64,000 bases of DNA from Winogradskyella echinorum (GCF_014297365.1 NZ_JACOQD010000002.1:248001-312000); one strand, 5' to 3'; counted from the stretch's first letter, positions 1-10,773 are shown. Numbers and translations: made by a program. The notes: generated by a model not told the origin, from the letters alone.

Positions 1-3000
1 CAGAACCGCCATTATTAACAGTTACTGCAGCAGTTACTGTTCCGTTAACTTGTAATGATGGTGAAATAACAGTTTATCCTGAAGGAGGAACTCCACCTTA
101 CTATTATTTTGTAAATAGTACAACAGATTTTCAGTCTGTACCACAAATAGTTGTTACCTCTGCTGGTATTTATGATATCACAGTAGTTGATGCCAATAAC
201 TGTAGTGCAAGTACTACGATTACAATAGATGAAATCCCTGAACCTGATTTTACAATTAATACTACCGATATTTTATGTGGTGGTTCTGGTGATACAGGAT
301 CATTGGCTATAAATGTTACTAATTCTTATGGAAGTGCTATAGAATATAGTATTGATGGTGGAACAACATTTTTCAATTCTAATGTTTTTACAGGACTTAC
401 AGCTGGTAATTATGATGTTGTACTTCAATACTCTATTGGTTCTTCAGATTGTACAACGGATGTTCAAACTGAAACTATTAATGAAAATGATGCTATTTCT
501 GGAACTGCAGAATTAACAACAGCATTAACCTGTAATGGTGATGGTACTATTACTGTAACAGGCGTTGCAGGCGGTGATGCACCATACATGTATAGTATTG
601 ATGGAGCTACATTTCAGTCGAGTAATGTATTTACCGGATTAACTCAAGGAACTTATACTATAACAATTAGAGACGCTAACGATTGTACATCTATTACCAA
701 TGACGTTACTTTAGATGCTTTAGATCCACCTACAGACTTAGAATTTAATAGTTCGCCTATAACATGTCCAACAAATACATCGACAGTTACAATCACATCA
801 ACAACTGGTGGTACAGGTACTTTAGAATATCAAATTATAGCTCCAACTGGATCAACTACAGCATATCAAACTTCTAACGAATTTACTGGTTTAGAGCCTG
901 GTACTTATACTTTTCAAGTAAGAGATGAGAATGATTGTAATTATGCGGAAACATTTACAATAGACCCTATTCCTACTCCAACTTTAAATGTAGTCTTAAC
1001 AGAAGATTTAGATTGTACAGCATCCTCTGACGCTGTACTGACTGGTACAATAACTGGTCCGGCTCCATATACTTACGGAGTATCTATTGATGGTAGCGCA
1101 TATTCAGCTCTTGGAACAACTGGTTCACCTTTTACTTATACCACAGGTACAGCAGGTGATTATCAGTTTGAAATTACAGATGCTAATGGCTGTACTGCTG
1201 AATCATCTATAATAACTGTTGAACCATTATCACCACCAGCGCTAAGTTTAGTTGTACAAAATCAACCAATTTTATGTAATGGTGATTCAAATGGTTCTAT
1301 TGATATTACGATTGATAATACTGTTGGTACACCACCATTTTCAATCAATGTAAACAATGATACAACTAGTACAGATTACGGAACACAAACATCTGGTTTG
1401 CCAGCAGGAACTTACACTGTTACGCTTACGGACGCAAAATCATGTACTGCAACAGAAACAATTACTATTAATGAGCCAGATGCTATTTTAGTAGATTACG
1501 ATGCTATAGATATTACATGTGGTGCAGGAGGTGTCTCACAGGGATCAGTAATTATCAATTCTGTATCTGGTGGTACAGCTCCATATAATTATTTTGTAAC
1601 TGGCACAAATGGTTATTCAAATTCAGAATTAAATTCTACTGGTTCAACTTCTGTAAGTTTTGATGTTGTTGATTTTGGGTTATACCAAATCAATGTAGTA
1701 GATGCTAACGGTTGTTCTATATTAATACAAGATGTACTTGTTGCTTCACCTCCAACAGATTTAGATATTAATATTGTTTCTACTGTCGATTGTTCAACAG
1801 GCGGAACAGCTGAAGTTAGTGTAGGGTCTAGTTTAGCTAGTGCTGGTCCTTTTTGGTTTAGTATTTACCAAGGTCCAATTTCTGCCTATCCAAATCCACC
1901 AGGATCTTGGATTGCTGGAGATCCATTGACTTTATCTGCAGAATTTAATAATTTAACACCAGGTGTTTTATATACGTTTATAGTATATGATGAATCAACA
2001 AATTGTAGTTATTATGAACCAGCTACAACACCAATTCCAACAAATTCAACATTAACAGCTTCAGCTGTAAGTGCAAATAACATTACTTGTACTGGTAGTG
2101 ATGATGGCAGTGTTTCATTTACTATAAACAGCGTTTATGGAACTTCGGTTGATGTAACTTATGAGATATTTGATTCTTTAACACTAAACACAACTGGTGT
2201 TACAGGCTCTAATACCGTACCAGCAAATAGCTCAATAACTGTAAATGATTTAGGGCCACTTCCTTTTGGTAATTACTTCGTTTCTATAAGAGAAACTTCT
2301 GGATCTAATTCTGGTTGTGGTGTTGTTACAACCCCTTTTAATATTACAGAATCTGCAATTTTATTAGACTTATCAGTTTCAATGGACCAAAATGCAAATT
2401 GTAATGCCGACTCTGGTGTTGTAAGCGCAATTGCTCAACATGGAACTGCACCTTATCAATATCAAATAACAACAACACCTGCAGCTCCTTCTGCAACAGA
2501 TGCAAATTGGGCTTCAGCAAGTGTGTTTAATGTTGATGCTGGAGATTATTATGTTCATGTTATTGATGCTTATGGATGTATTATATCAAGTGGTCTAGTT
2601 GAGGTACCAATGGATGATTCACCAGTAATTTCTGCTGTACTAAATAATCAATGTACCGTTACAGAAGGTAACTACGAAATTGATGTTACTTTAGATTCAG
2701 CTGGTATCGCCCCATATAGTTATAGTATTGATGGTGGTGCTTTTCAAACACAATCAGCACCATTTACAATTTCAAACTTATATTCTGGAACCCATACTGT
2801 TGAAATAAGAGATGCCAATGGTTGTGGTAATATTGTTTCAGTAGATATTAATGCGCCAATATTAATCACACCAGATGTTACAACATTGCCTTCTTGTAAT
2901 AACGACGATGGTGAAATAACGATGACCACTTCTGGAGGATCTGGTTCTTACACATATAGTATTTTGCCTAATCCTGCATCAATTAGTATAAGTGGTGATG

Positions 3001-5609
3001 TGATTTCTGGAGTCCCTTCAGGTTTATACACAATTACAATTACGGACACTGTTACTTCTTGTACTGAAGAGGTTACTGTAACATTACCTGAAGCTATAAT
3101 TCCTACATTTACATTAATTCCTTCTGCAGTAACATGTTTTGGTGACAATAATGGATCTTTTGATATTAATATTACTAATTACACAGGTGCGTATACATAC
3201 GAAGTATTTGATAGTTCTAATACATCTGTAACTGGTGTTGTAAATGCAAATACGTCTACAAACCCACATACCGTGACTGGTATGTTGGCTGGCACATACT
3301 CTGTAGTGATTACGGAAACTGATATACCATTCTGTTCTAATTCAGCAGATGTAGTAATAACCTCTCCATCTGAAGCTTTAGCGCTTACTATTTCAGAAAC
3401 ATCTAATGTAACATGTAATAATAATCAAGGTACAATAACTGCTGTTGCAACTGGTGGTTGGGGAGATTTTGAATACGAATTAACAGGGTCTGCTTCTGTT
3501 GTATATTCATCTAACAATACATTTACAGATTTAGCTGCTGGTATTTACACTGTTAATGTTAGAGATGCAGGTGGTTGTATCGTTTCAGAAAATATTACCT
3601 TAGAAGAGCCGACTCCAATTACGGCAACATTTACACCAAGTACATCGACATTATCTTGTTTTGGTGACCAAGATGCTAGTATAACAATTACGAATGTTGC
3701 AGGTGGTCAAGGTGCAAATTATGTGTATACTTTAAATACAATTTTACCAACACCAAGTACTTCTGGTCCTCAAACTTCTAATGTATTTACAGACTTAGGA
3801 CCAGGAACATATTCAGTAACTATTAATGATGGTTTTGATTGTGAGTTAACATCAATAGAAATTGAAATTACTGAGCCAACTCCTATAGAAGCGAGTTTAG
3901 TTAGAGCAACTACGCAAACGTGTTTAGTTGAATCTACATTAACTTTAAGTGCTACTGGAGGTACTGGTACTTTCGTATACAGTGATAACCCTAGTTTTTC
4001 GACTGTTTTAGGAACATTTACTACTTCAACTACATTTTCAGTTTCAGACGGAACGTACTCATATTATGTAAGAGATGCTAATGGTTGTGTTGCTAATGTG
4101 TCTAATGAAATAACTGTAGAACCGCTAGAAGATTTATCACTAACACTTGAGGCCTCTAACCTAACTATTAACTGTGCTGGTGATAATAATGGCTCTATTT
4201 CTGCTAATGCACAAGGTGGCTTAGGGAACTATGTTTATACTTTACAGGATAGTTCTGGTAATGCAATTACTGCCACACAAAATACTCCAGGTTATTTTAC
4301 AGAACTTGTTGCTGGTACATATGTTGTACAAGTAGAAAGTGGAGATTGTATTGAAGCATCTGATCCTATTGAAATTACAGAGCCTACTGCTCCAATAGAT
4401 GCAACACTTAATGTAAATAATGTAACGTGTAGTGGAAACAATAATGGTTCTGTTGAGATTATTGCTTCTGGTGGTACAGGTGTAATTAAGTACGCTATTT
4501 CACCTCAATTAAATCAATTTTTTGATACAAATGTATTTGAAGATTTAGCACCAGGTGATTATGATGTTATTGTTCAAGATGTATTAGGTTGTTATTTAAC
4601 TTTCAATTTTACTATTTCAGAACCAACACCTGTTATCCTTAGTATTGTTGCAAATTCAATATTCCCTGAAGTTTGTGAAGATGATGAGAATGGTGAATTT
4701 AGTATAGATATTTCTGGAGGAAATTTACCATACAGTGTAAGTTTAGATGATTATGAAGGTGTATATACAACTGGTGCAGCTACACAAACAGAATTTGATT
4801 TCACAGATTTATCTGGTGGCGATCATATTGTATATGTTAGAGATGCCCTAGGTTGTGAGTCTGAATGGAACATTACATTCCCAGAATCTGTAAGAATTAA
4901 TCCAGAGATTACCGTAGAAAATATTTGTGACAATAATATACTAGGTAATATGGTTACTGTTAAGGTTGATGATTCTATCACAGATCCTACCGATTTAGAT
5001 TATTCCTTAGATGGTGGACCTTATCAGGCTAGTAATGTGTTTACAGATGTTCCTGTTGGTAATGATCATTACATTGATGTTAGACATACTAATGGATGTA
5101 TTAAAACAACAGAATTATTTGATATAGAAAGTTATGACCCTGTAGGATTAACACTGACCGAAGGTGGATTAAACGAGTTTATAGCCAATGCTTCTGGAGG
5201 AAGTGGAGAGTATCAATTTACTATGAATGGTGAAGATTATGGTGATGTAAATAGTTATATCATTACCGAATCTGGTCTATATACTGTTACCGTAACAGAT
5301 AACAGCGGTTGTTTTGCAACAGCTCAAATTCAATTAGAATTTATTGATTTATGTATTCCTAATTGGTTTACACCAAATGGAACTACAAACACAACTTGGG
5401 CACCTGGTTGCGCTGATAATTATCCAAATCTTACATTCGACATCTTTGATAGATATGGACGTAAGGTAGCCGAGTACACCTACGGACAGGCTTGGGACGG
5501 TAGATATAATGGCACAGAATTACCAACAGGTGATTATTGGTATGTTGTTAGAACTAATGATGTAAATGTAGATAAAGAATTTGTTGGACACTTTACCCTT
5601 TACAGGTAA
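1..5609 (+). CDS. SprB-repeat surface protein with T9SS type B sorting domain (5' partial)
   Basis: Large surface adhesin-type protein. The reading frame is open at the left edge, so the start and signal peptide lie upstream; about 1,868 residues are visible. It consists of about twenty tandem SprB-like repeats of 75-90 residues, each with variants of YSIDG, SNVFTGL and a closing GTYTVTVRDANGC-like strand. The last ~85 residues begin IPNWFTPNG and carry FDRYGRKV and WDGRYNG, the gliding-motility-associated C-terminal (T9SS type B) sorting signal. It is therefore inferred to cross the outer membrane through the type IX system and act at or beyond the cell surface. The SprF-like gene starts 28 bases downstream, the usual pairing for SprB-type proteins. 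The binding target cannot be read from sequence. Confidence 0.93.
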   Translation, partial: EPPLLTVTAAVTVPLTCNDGEITVYPEGGTPPYYYFVNSTTDFQSVPQIVVTSAGIYDITVVDANNCSASTTITIDEIPEPDFTINTTDILCGGSGDTGSLAINVTNSYGSAIEYSIDGGTTFFNSNVFTGLTAGNYDVVLQYSIGSSDCTTDVQTETINENDAISGTAELTTALTCNGDGTITVTGVAGGDAPYMYSIDGATFQSSNVFTGLTQGTYTITIRDANDCTSITNDVTLDALDPPTDLEFNSSPITCPTNTSTVTITSTTGGTGTLEYQIIAPTGSTTAYQTSNEFTGLEPGTYTFQVRDENDCNYAETFTIDPIPTPTLNVVLTEDLDCTASSDAVLTGTITGPAPYTYGVSIDGSAYSALGTTGSPFTYTTGTAGDYQFEITDANGCTAESSIITVEPLSPPALSLVVQNQPILCNGDSNGSIDITIDNTVGTPPFSINVNNDTTSTDYGTQTSGLPAGTYTVTLTDAKSCTATETITINEPDAILVDYDAIDITCGAGGVSQGSVIINSVSGGTAPYNYFVTGTNGYSNSELNSTGSTSVSFDVVDFGLYQINVVDANGCSILIQDVLVASPPTDLDINIVSTVDCSTGGTAEVSVGSSLASAGPFWFSIYQGPISAYPNPPGSWIAGDPLTLSAEFNNLTPGVLYTFIVYDESTNCSYYEPATTPIPTNSTLTASAVSANNITCTGSDDGSVSFTINSVYGTSVDVTYEIFDSLTLNTTGVTGSNTVPANSSITVNDLGPLPFGNYFVSIRETSGSNSGCGVVTTPFNITESAILLDLSVSMDQNANCNADSGVVSAIAQHGTAPYQYQITTTPAAPSATDANWASASVFNVDAGDYYVHVIDAYGCIISSGLVEVPMDDSPVISAVLNNQCTVTEGNYEIDVTLDSAGIAPYSYSIDGGAFQTQSAPFTISNLYSGTHTVEIRDANGCGNIVSVDINAPILITPDVTTLPSCNNDDGEITMTTSGGSGSYTYSILPNPASISISGDVISGVPSGLYTITITDTVTSCTEEVTVTLPEAIIPTFTLIPSAVTCFGDNNGSFDINITNYTGAYTYEVFDSSNTSVTGVVNANTSTNPHTVTGMLAGTYSVVITETDIPFCSNSADVVITSPSEALALTISETSNVTCNNNQGTITAVATGGWGDFEYELTGSASVVYSSNNTFTDLAAGIYTVNVRDAGGCIVSENITLEEPTPITATFTPSTSTLSCFGDQDASITITNVAGGQGANYVYTLNTILPTPSTSGPQTSNVFTDLGPGTYSVTINDGFDCELTSIEIEITEPTPIEASLVRATTQTCLVESTLTLSATGGTGTFVYSDNPSFSTVLGTFTTSTTFSVSDGTYSYYVRDANGCVANVSNEITVEPLEDLSLTLEASNLTINCAGDNNGSISANAQGGLGNYVYTLQDSSGNAITATQNTPGYFTELVAGTYVVQVESGDCIEASDPIEITEPTAPIDATLNVNNVTCSGNNNGSVEIIASGGTGVIKYAISPQLNQFFDTNVFEDLAPGDYDVIVQDVLGCYLTFNFTISEPTPVILSIVANSIFPEVCEDDENGEFSIDISGGNLPYSVSLDDYEGVYTTGAATQTEFDFTDLSGGDHIVYVRDALGCESEWNITFPESVRINPEITVENICDNNILGNMVTVKVDDSITDPTDLDYSLDGGPYQASNVFTDVPVGNDHYIDVRHTNGCIKTTELFDIESYDPVGLTLTEGGLNEFIANASGGSGEYQFTMNGEDYGDVNSYIITESGLYTVTVTDNSGCFATAQIQLEFIDLCIPNWFTPNGTTNTTWAPGCADNYPNLTFDIFDRYGRKVAEYTYGQAWDGRYNGTELPTGDYWYVVRTNDVNVDKEFVGHFTLYR

Positions 5610-5637
5610 GATAAATAATCATTAAAAGATATTAAAC

Positions 5638-6621
5638 ATGAAAAAATTAACACTATATATACTTCTTTTGATTATGTCTTACGGCTATAGTCAAGAATTA
5701 AACTTACCTGTATTCACCCAATATCTGGCGGATAATGATTTTGTGATTTCCCCAACTTATGCTGGTATAGGCGATAATTTAAAAATTAGAGCCAACGGAC
5801 TCACACAATGGGTTGGTATTAAAAATGCGCCCGACAATGCATCCATATATGGGGATTTTAGAATTTCTGATCGTTCTGGTGTTGGTATATCTGCTTACAC
5901 TGATAAAAATGGTAATACACGTCAAAAGGGAGTGAAATTTTCGTTTGCACATCATTTAACGCTCGATTATAAGTCGAAACAATTTCTGTCTTTCGGAATT
6001 TCGTATAACATCAATAGTTTTAGAATAGAAATAGAAAACTTTAACTCTACTCCAAATGCTCCGGTTAACCCAACAGATGTTCCTGATGATAGGTCTACCT
6101 CTAACAATAATTTTGATTTTGGGTTTTTATACCGTTGGAAAGCATTTTATCTAAGTATGAATGCCAATAATATAATGAAAAAGGATATAGACCCAGAAAG
6201 AGGTGTAGAGCCTAATCAGCTTTTAAACTATCAAGTATATTCTGGGCTTGTACTAAAAAGTAATGATAATAAGGATGTAGAATTTGAGCCTTCTGTTTTT
6301 TTCCAAATGTTTGATAGTGATAAGCGATCTAGTACTGATGTTAACTTTAAATATCGAAAATTTAATAGAAAAGGTGATTATTATTGGGTTGGTGGTTCTT
6401 ATCGTTTTCTTAATGATCAATTCTTTAAACCACTTAATTTAGGACCAATGGCTGGTATTACATTTAATAAATTATACTTTGCTTATTCGTATCAGTTAAC
6501 GTTTAATGATTTATCTGGATTTAATTCGGGTACACATATGGTAACTGTAGGTTTAGACTTTTTACAAGGTGCTAGTAATTGTGCTTGTACAAAAGGTACG
6601 AGTCAGAGTTATTATAGATAA
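5638..6621 (+). CDS. PorP/SprF family type IX secretion membrane protein
   Basis: Predicted outer-membrane beta-barrel protein of the PorP/SprF family, 327 residues, with a signal peptide at residues 1-19 ending SYGYSQ. The opening LPVFTQYLADNDFVISPTYAG is the typical PorP/SprF N-terminal block (a P-x-x-x-Q-Y segment followed by NP/SP-x-Y-A-G). The body is rich in alternating aromatic/polar strands. SprF-type proteins are needed for secretion or surface attachment of the SprB-type protein encoded beside them; the gene lies 28 bases after the SprB-repeat gene and is presumably co-transcribed. It converges with the next gene with only 5 bases between the stop codons. Confidence 0.9.
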   Translation: MKKLTLYILLLIMSYGYSQELNLPVFTQYLADNDFVISPTYAGIGDNLKIRANGLTQWVGIKNAPDNASIYGDFRISDRSGVGISAYTDKNGNTRQKGVKFSFAHHLTLDYKSKQFLSFGISYNINSFRIEIENFNSTPNAPVNPTDVPDDRSTSNNNFDFGFLYRWKAFYLSMNANNIMKKDIDPERGVEPNQLLNYQVYSGLVLKSNDNKDVEFEPSVFFQMFDSDKRSSTDVNFKYRKFNRKGDYYWVGGSYRFLNDQFFKPLNLGPMAGITFNKLYFAYSYQLTFNDLSGFNSGTHMVTVGLDFLQGASNCACTKGTSQSYYR

Positions 6622-6626
6622 AATAC

Positions 6627-7493
6627 TTAGTCAACCTCTAATTTATAACCAACTCCATGCACGTTGGTGAGTTTAATAGAGGTATCTGCTTTTAATTTTT
6701 TACGGAGTTTAGAAATATAAGTATCTAAACTTCTGCCTACAAAAACTCCATTATCTTCCCAAACACGTTTGGTTAACTCATCACGTTTAATAATTTGATT
6801 TGGATTGGCTACAAATAGCGCTAAAAGTTCACATTCTTTCTTAGATAAAGCAATTTCCTCAGCTTCTTTTACAAGTTTATTTTGATCGGGATAAAAATAG
6901 AAGCTTCCTATTTTTTCACTTGGTACAATTTCTGGTGGTGCTTTTTTAGAATTTTTGGTTTTAATTTTTAAAAAGAATATTAATGAAGCTAAGACTAAAA
7001 GTATAATTGTTTTAAATACAACATCATTTATGGATGCTACTTCTACCTTATTTATAAATTTTACATCAATAAGATAACAAGCTTCTGGTAAATATCTACT
7101 ACCGCATGGAATAATAGTACTTTCCTTTTCAGCACTCATTTGGTAACTGTAAGCCACTTCCCTATCATTACATTGTAAAACTTCTACTAGATAATACTCT
7201 GGTAAATTAGATATTTCAATACTTTCTTTTACAATAGACACTAAAGTACTAGGCTCAAAAGACAAAGTCTTACTGAATGCAATTTGAAATTTATTAGTTT
7301 CTAATTCAATTATAGGTAATATTAAAGAAGTAGAATCTTGATTAGACAATAACAATTTATGTCCTGCATCTCTTAAGGCAATTTTGGTGCGTTTAGAAAG
7401 GTCAACGTTTTGCTTTGTTGTACATGATAAGCCCAATACGATTATTATAAATAGTAGGGCTCTGCCAAATGTGTTAATAATAGCTTGTTTCAT
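6627..7493 (-). CDS. membrane-anchored winged-helix (OmpR/PhoB-type) regulator, ToxR-like topology
   Basis: One-component transmembrane regulator. I use the start at 7493 (MKQAIIN) rather than 7511, because it places a clean hydrophobic segment at residues 10-24 that ends in a lipobox-like LGLSC. Residues ~25-155 are probably periplasmic with several Cys. A second membrane span (TIILLVLASLIFFLKI) lies near 160-178. The last ~95 residues are an OmpR-type winged helix (SKKECELLALFVANP, RSLDTYISKLRKKL, NVHGVGYKL). There is no receiver domain, so the periplasmic part is the likely sensor. The gene is divergent from the yceI-like gene, which is a reasonable candidate target. The signal sensed is unknown. 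Confidence 0.8.
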   Translation of the reverse strand: MKQAIINTFGRALLFIIIVLGLSCTTKQNVDLSKRTKIALRDAGHKLLLSNQDSTSLILPIIELETNKFQIAFSKTLSFEPSTLVSIVKESIEISNLPEYYLVEVLQCNDREVAYSYQMSAEKESTIIPCGSRYLPEACYLIDVKFINKVEVASINDVVFKTIILLVLASLIFFLKIKTKNSKKAPPEIVPSEKIGSFYFYPDQNKLVKEAEEIALSKKECELLALFVANPNQIIKRDELTKRVWEDNGVFVGRSLDTYISKLRKKLKADTSIKLTNVHGVGYKLEVD

Positions 7494-7625
7494 AATTTCC
7501 GTAAATAACACACAATTCTATGACATTTTACAACTGTTGACACTTCTTTTACATTTTTTTGACACTCTTTGAAATTGCTCTATCTAGTTTTATCAGCATA
7601 AAAATTAATCATAAAATTAATCACA

Positions 7626-8201
7626 ATGAAAAAACGAACATTATTAGCATTGATTGCATTAGTATTAATTGCCAACTCTTACGCTCAAAAAAAGGAAATT
7701 GAAAATCTAGAAATAGATATTAAAAAGAGTGAATTGAAATGGTCTGGAGAATATGCCTTTTATTTTGGTGGCCATAATGGCACCATAAGTTTTAAGGAAG
7801 GATATTTTATAAAATCTAACAATGTTATTACAGGTGGAGAATTTATAATTGATATGAATTCTATAATGTGCGATGATATTGAAGACAATGAGGCAAATGA
7901 AAGTCTTGTAAATCATTTGAAAAACGAAGATTTTTTTAATGTAAAAGAGTTTAAAACCGCTAAGTTGGTTATAACTAGTGTAGATTACCACAATGACACA
8001 CAAATGAAAGTAAATGCAAACCTTACTATAAAAGGTATAACTTTACCAGTGAATTTTCAGGCAGAAGTTAATTATGAAAAGCAACAAATGACCTCAAAAT
8101 TTAAAATAGATCGACAACGTTGGGGAATTGATTATAACAGTAAATTGAGAGATGGTGCAATTTCCGATGGTATTGGCTTTGAAGTAATTTTAAGTTTATA
8201 A
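7626..8201 (+). CDS. YceI family protein
   Basis: Secreted lipocalin-like YceI domain protein, 191 residues, with a signal peptide at residues 1-20 (ANSYAQ). The family signature is clear: LKWSGEYAFYFGGHNGTISF near the start, GGEFIIDMNSI, LKNEDFFNVKEFKTAKLVITSV and NLTIKGITLPVNF. YceI proteins bind isoprenoid-like lipids in a barrel and are linked to stress or quinone-related functions; the ligand here is unknown. The next gene begins only 4 bases after the stop, so the two form an operon. The divergent ToxR-like regulator may control it. Confidence 0.9.
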   Translation: MKKRTLLALIALVLIANSYAQKKEIENLEIDIKKSELKWSGEYAFYFGGHNGTISFKEGYFIKSNNVITGGEFIIDMNSIMCDDIEDNEANESLVNHLKNEDFFNVKEFKTAKLVITSVDYHNDTQMKVNANLTIKGITLPVNFQAEVNYEKQQMTSKFKIDRQRWGIDYNSKLRDGAISDGIGFEVILSL

Positions 8202-8205
8202 TCTT

Positions 8206-8826
8206 ATGAAGAACATTATAATTATTGTAATGCTACTACTCCATTCTGTAGTAGCATTTTCTCAAGATGAAAATCGTTTAGAAATTTTAGAAGCTGACAG
8301 TACTTGGCTAAAAGAAATTATAAAATTTCCTTTAAGCTTTGCTGAAGATATTAAATATAAAGGTTACGAAGATTTACGCTTTGCTAAGAATTGGAGTCAA
8401 CCAGAAGGCACAGAGTTTTTTACCTATGCATTTGTTTGGAACATAAATCTTTCTGACAAACCCACAGTGGAAATGATAGAATCAAATACAAAACTATATT
8501 ACGATGGTTTAATGTCTGCTGTAAATAAAGATAAGGATTTAACTATACCTAAGAGTGTTACAACTTTTAATCTCATTGATGATATAGATGAAAAGTTGCC
8601 TTTTTTTTCTGGTGAAATGAAAGTTTATGATTCGTTTTTTACAAAAAAAGTAATTACACTATTTGCACGTGTAGAAAGTATTTATTGCGAAAAACAAAAT
8701 AAATATTTATTGTTATTTAGGGTATCATCTTTAGAATTTAATAAAGACATTTGGAATGTATTAAATAATATAACACTTAGCGGAGATGCTTGCGAAGTAA
8801 ATACTTTTGAAGTATCAAATGATTGA
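8206..8826 (+). CDS. hypothetical secreted protein
   Basis: A 206-residue protein with a signal peptide (MKNIIIIVMLLLHSVVAFSQ). I do not recognise the family. The mature part starts with acidic helical sequence (EILEADSTWLKEIIKFPLSFAEDI) and continues with mixed strands (GTEFFTYAFVWNINL, KKVITLFARVESIYCEKQNKYLLLF), suggesting a soluble periplasmic fold. It sits 4 bases behind the YceI gene and is presumably co-expressed with it, so a supporting role in the same envelope process is a guess from context only. Confidence 0.75.
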   Translation: MKNIIIIVMLLLHSVVAFSQDENRLEILEADSTWLKEIIKFPLSFAEDIKYKGYEDLRFAKNWSQPEGTEFFTYAFVWNINLSDKPTVEMIESNTKLYYDGLMSAVNKDKDLTIPKSVTTFNLIDDIDEKLPFFSGEMKVYDSFFTKKVITLFARVESIYCEKQNKYLLLFRVSSLEFNKDIWNVLNNITLSGDACEVNTFEVSND

Positions 8827-8967
8827 TGTTTCTAAATATTATTGTTGCTTCATTATCAGTCTTTTAAACGTATAAAATTGCTAAAACTTCTCAACTCAAA
8901 GAGTTTATATTCTATTAATCGATTAATAGATTCATTTTTTATTTAAATGCTTAGTTTTATTTTTATT

Positions 8968-9816
8968 ATGAAAGCACTTAAAATTATATCGTTTTTAAAT
9001 ATTTATCTCTCAGTTGTTTTTTTTGGAGCAAGTTTAGGTAATATAAACTCTTATTCTCCTCTAGATCAAAACGGTAAATATGTAACAAGCCATTATACCA
9101 ATTTAGGTATAACATCTCAAGCTCACTTTGGGTATTTAAAATTAGAATTAAGTTCTAGTTCCTCAAGCTACAGTACCGATTTTTATTTTAACAGTAATGC
9201 ATCAATAGGTTTAGATCCAGGTTATGATTCTGCAATTTTTGAAGGAAATTTACCAGATTTGGCTATATATTCATATCTCGTTCAAAATAATGATGGTACC
9301 ACTTTTGCCATTCAATCATTAAGTGATGCAGATATGCAAAATGTTAATATTCCATTAGGTATTAATGCTAGTCAAGGTGAAGAAGTTACCATAAGTATAT
9401 TTGAAACAGATTTACCCGAATCTATTGATATATATTTAGAAGATACATTAACAAATGAGGTTACATTACTAAATTCTAATGATTACGTTTTTACACCAGC
9501 AAATGATATAAGCGGAGAAGGTCGGTTTTTTATAAATTTTCAAGGTGAATCACTAAATATCGAAGAGCCATCATTAACAGATCTTATTATAGCATTTAAT
9601 TCTAAAGACAAGTCAATTGTTATTAAAGGTCAATTGAAAAGTGAAACTATAATTAAGCTTTTTGATTTAAATGGTAGAATGTTAATTCATGAATCTTTAA
9701 ACACAACGAGTACACTTCAATCTATCGATGTTACAAGTTTAAGTACAGACATTTACATATTAGAGCTAGTCTCTAGTACAAATGAAAGACGTACTCAAAA
9801 ATTAATTATAAGATAG
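8968..9816 (+). CDS. T9SS type A sorting domain-containing protein
   Basis: Secreted protein of 282 residues from the preferred start at 8968 (MKALKIISFLNIY); the longer frame from 8947 adds seven residues before the signal peptide. The last ~75 residues (IKLFDLNGRMLIHESLN, STDIYILELVSSTNERRTQKLIIR) are a type A T9SS C-terminal sorting domain. The central part has beta-rich repeats (YFNSNASIGLDPGYDSAIFEGN, SLSDADMQNVNIPLGINASQGE) resembling surface-protein regions often seen before such domains. It is inferred to be exported by type IX secretion and anchored to the surface. No catalytic motif was seen. Confidence 0.82.
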   Translation: MKALKIISFLNIYLSVVFFGASLGNINSYSPLDQNGKYVTSHYTNLGITSQAHFGYLKLELSSSSSSYSTDFYFNSNASIGLDPGYDSAIFEGNLPDLAIYSYLVQNNDGTTFAIQSLSDADMQNVNIPLGINASQGEEVTISIFETDLPESIDIYLEDTLTNEVTLLNSNDYVFTPANDISGEGRFFINFQGESLNIEEPSLTDLIIAFNSKDKSIVIKGQLKSETIIKLFDLNGRMLIHESLNTTSTLQSIDVTSLSTDIYILELVSSTNERRTQKLIIR

Positions 9817-9975
9817 TAGGTATAGACAAAGCATAATGCCTATATTTTGGATAATATCTGATTTTACTTAAATAATTAGTGCCTTTTATAAGGTGATATA
9901 GCATTAATTTTTTTACTTTTTACGTGTATCTAACGTAAAGCACCATTTGTGCCTCGTTTAACGTGAATTTTAAAA

Positions 9976-10773
9976 ATGAAGCAAAGATTTTTAGGTTATT
10001 TAAACACTCCTTTTATAAGTGGAAGCAATAATATTTATGGATTAAAACCATATCTTTTTAAGAATCGAAAAAATTACACATTTACAAATACGTTATTTAA
10101 TAATCAGCGCTTAGGAAAATTAGTAGAGCAATTTGTATATTTTCAATTACAACAAGATGATAATGTTGAAATTTTAGATACCAACGTTCAGATTAAAGAT
10201 AACAAACAAACGGTTGGAGAGTTGGATGCTTTATTATTGAGTGAAGGTAAGCCTATTCATTTAGAAGTTATCTATAAATTTTACCTTTATGATACAATTC
10301 ATAATTATGAAGAACCACTAGCCTATTGGATTGGTCCAAATAGAAAAGACACTTTACTTTATAAATTAGATAAGCTAAAAGACAAGCAATTTCCATTATT
10401 ATACAATGAATTAACCCAATCGTATTTACAAAAACACAAACTATGTCTTAAGACAATTTCTCAGCAACTATTTTTTAAGGCACAATTGTTTATGCCATAT
10501 GACCTTCAGGATTTAGATATAACTCCTCTGAATAAAGATTGTATTGCTGGCACTTATGTTTCAATTCATAATATTTCAATATTAAAAGACTTTAAATTTT
10601 ATGTACCTAAAAAGTTAGATTGGTTAATAGAACCAAACAATGATGTTGACTGGTTAGATTTTTATGTAGCAAAATCTATTATTAAAAATCAAATTGATGA
10701 AAATAAATCGCCTTTAGTTTGGTTAAAGATTAGCACTACTGAAATAAAAAAATGCTTTATAACATTTTGGTAG
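9976..10773 (+). CDS. DUF1853 family protein
   Basis: Cytoplasmic protein of 265 residues matching DUF1853 by its ordered motifs: RLGKLVEQFVYFQLQ (residues 45-59), GELDALLLSEGKPIHLEVIY (81-100), and PLAYWIGPNRKDTLLYKLDKL. The E51, D84, E97 and K101 spacing resembles a PD-(D/E)XK nuclease-like core, but this is inference and activity is unproven. The 3' end overlaps the start of the pseudouridine synthase gene by 22 bases, so the two are translationally coupled; this pairing suggests an RNA-related role but does not establish it. Confidence 0.82.
   Translation: MKQRFLGYLNTPFISGSNNIYGLKPYLFKNRKNYTFTNTLFNNQRLGKLVEQFVYFQLQQDDNVEILDTNVQIKDNKQTVGELDALLLSEGKPIHLEVIYKFYLYDTIHNYEEPLAYWIGPNRKDTLLYKLDKLKDKQFPLLYNELTQSYLQKHKLCLKTISQQLFFKAQLFMPYDLQDLDITPLNKDCIAGTYVSIHNISILKDFKFYVPKKLDWLIEPNNDVDWLDFYVAKSIIKNQIDENKSPLVWLKISTTEIKKCFITFW

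Noticed and set aside
2744..3148. Minus-strand ORFs inside the SprB-repeat gene
   Set aside because: Shadows of the repetitive coding sequence.
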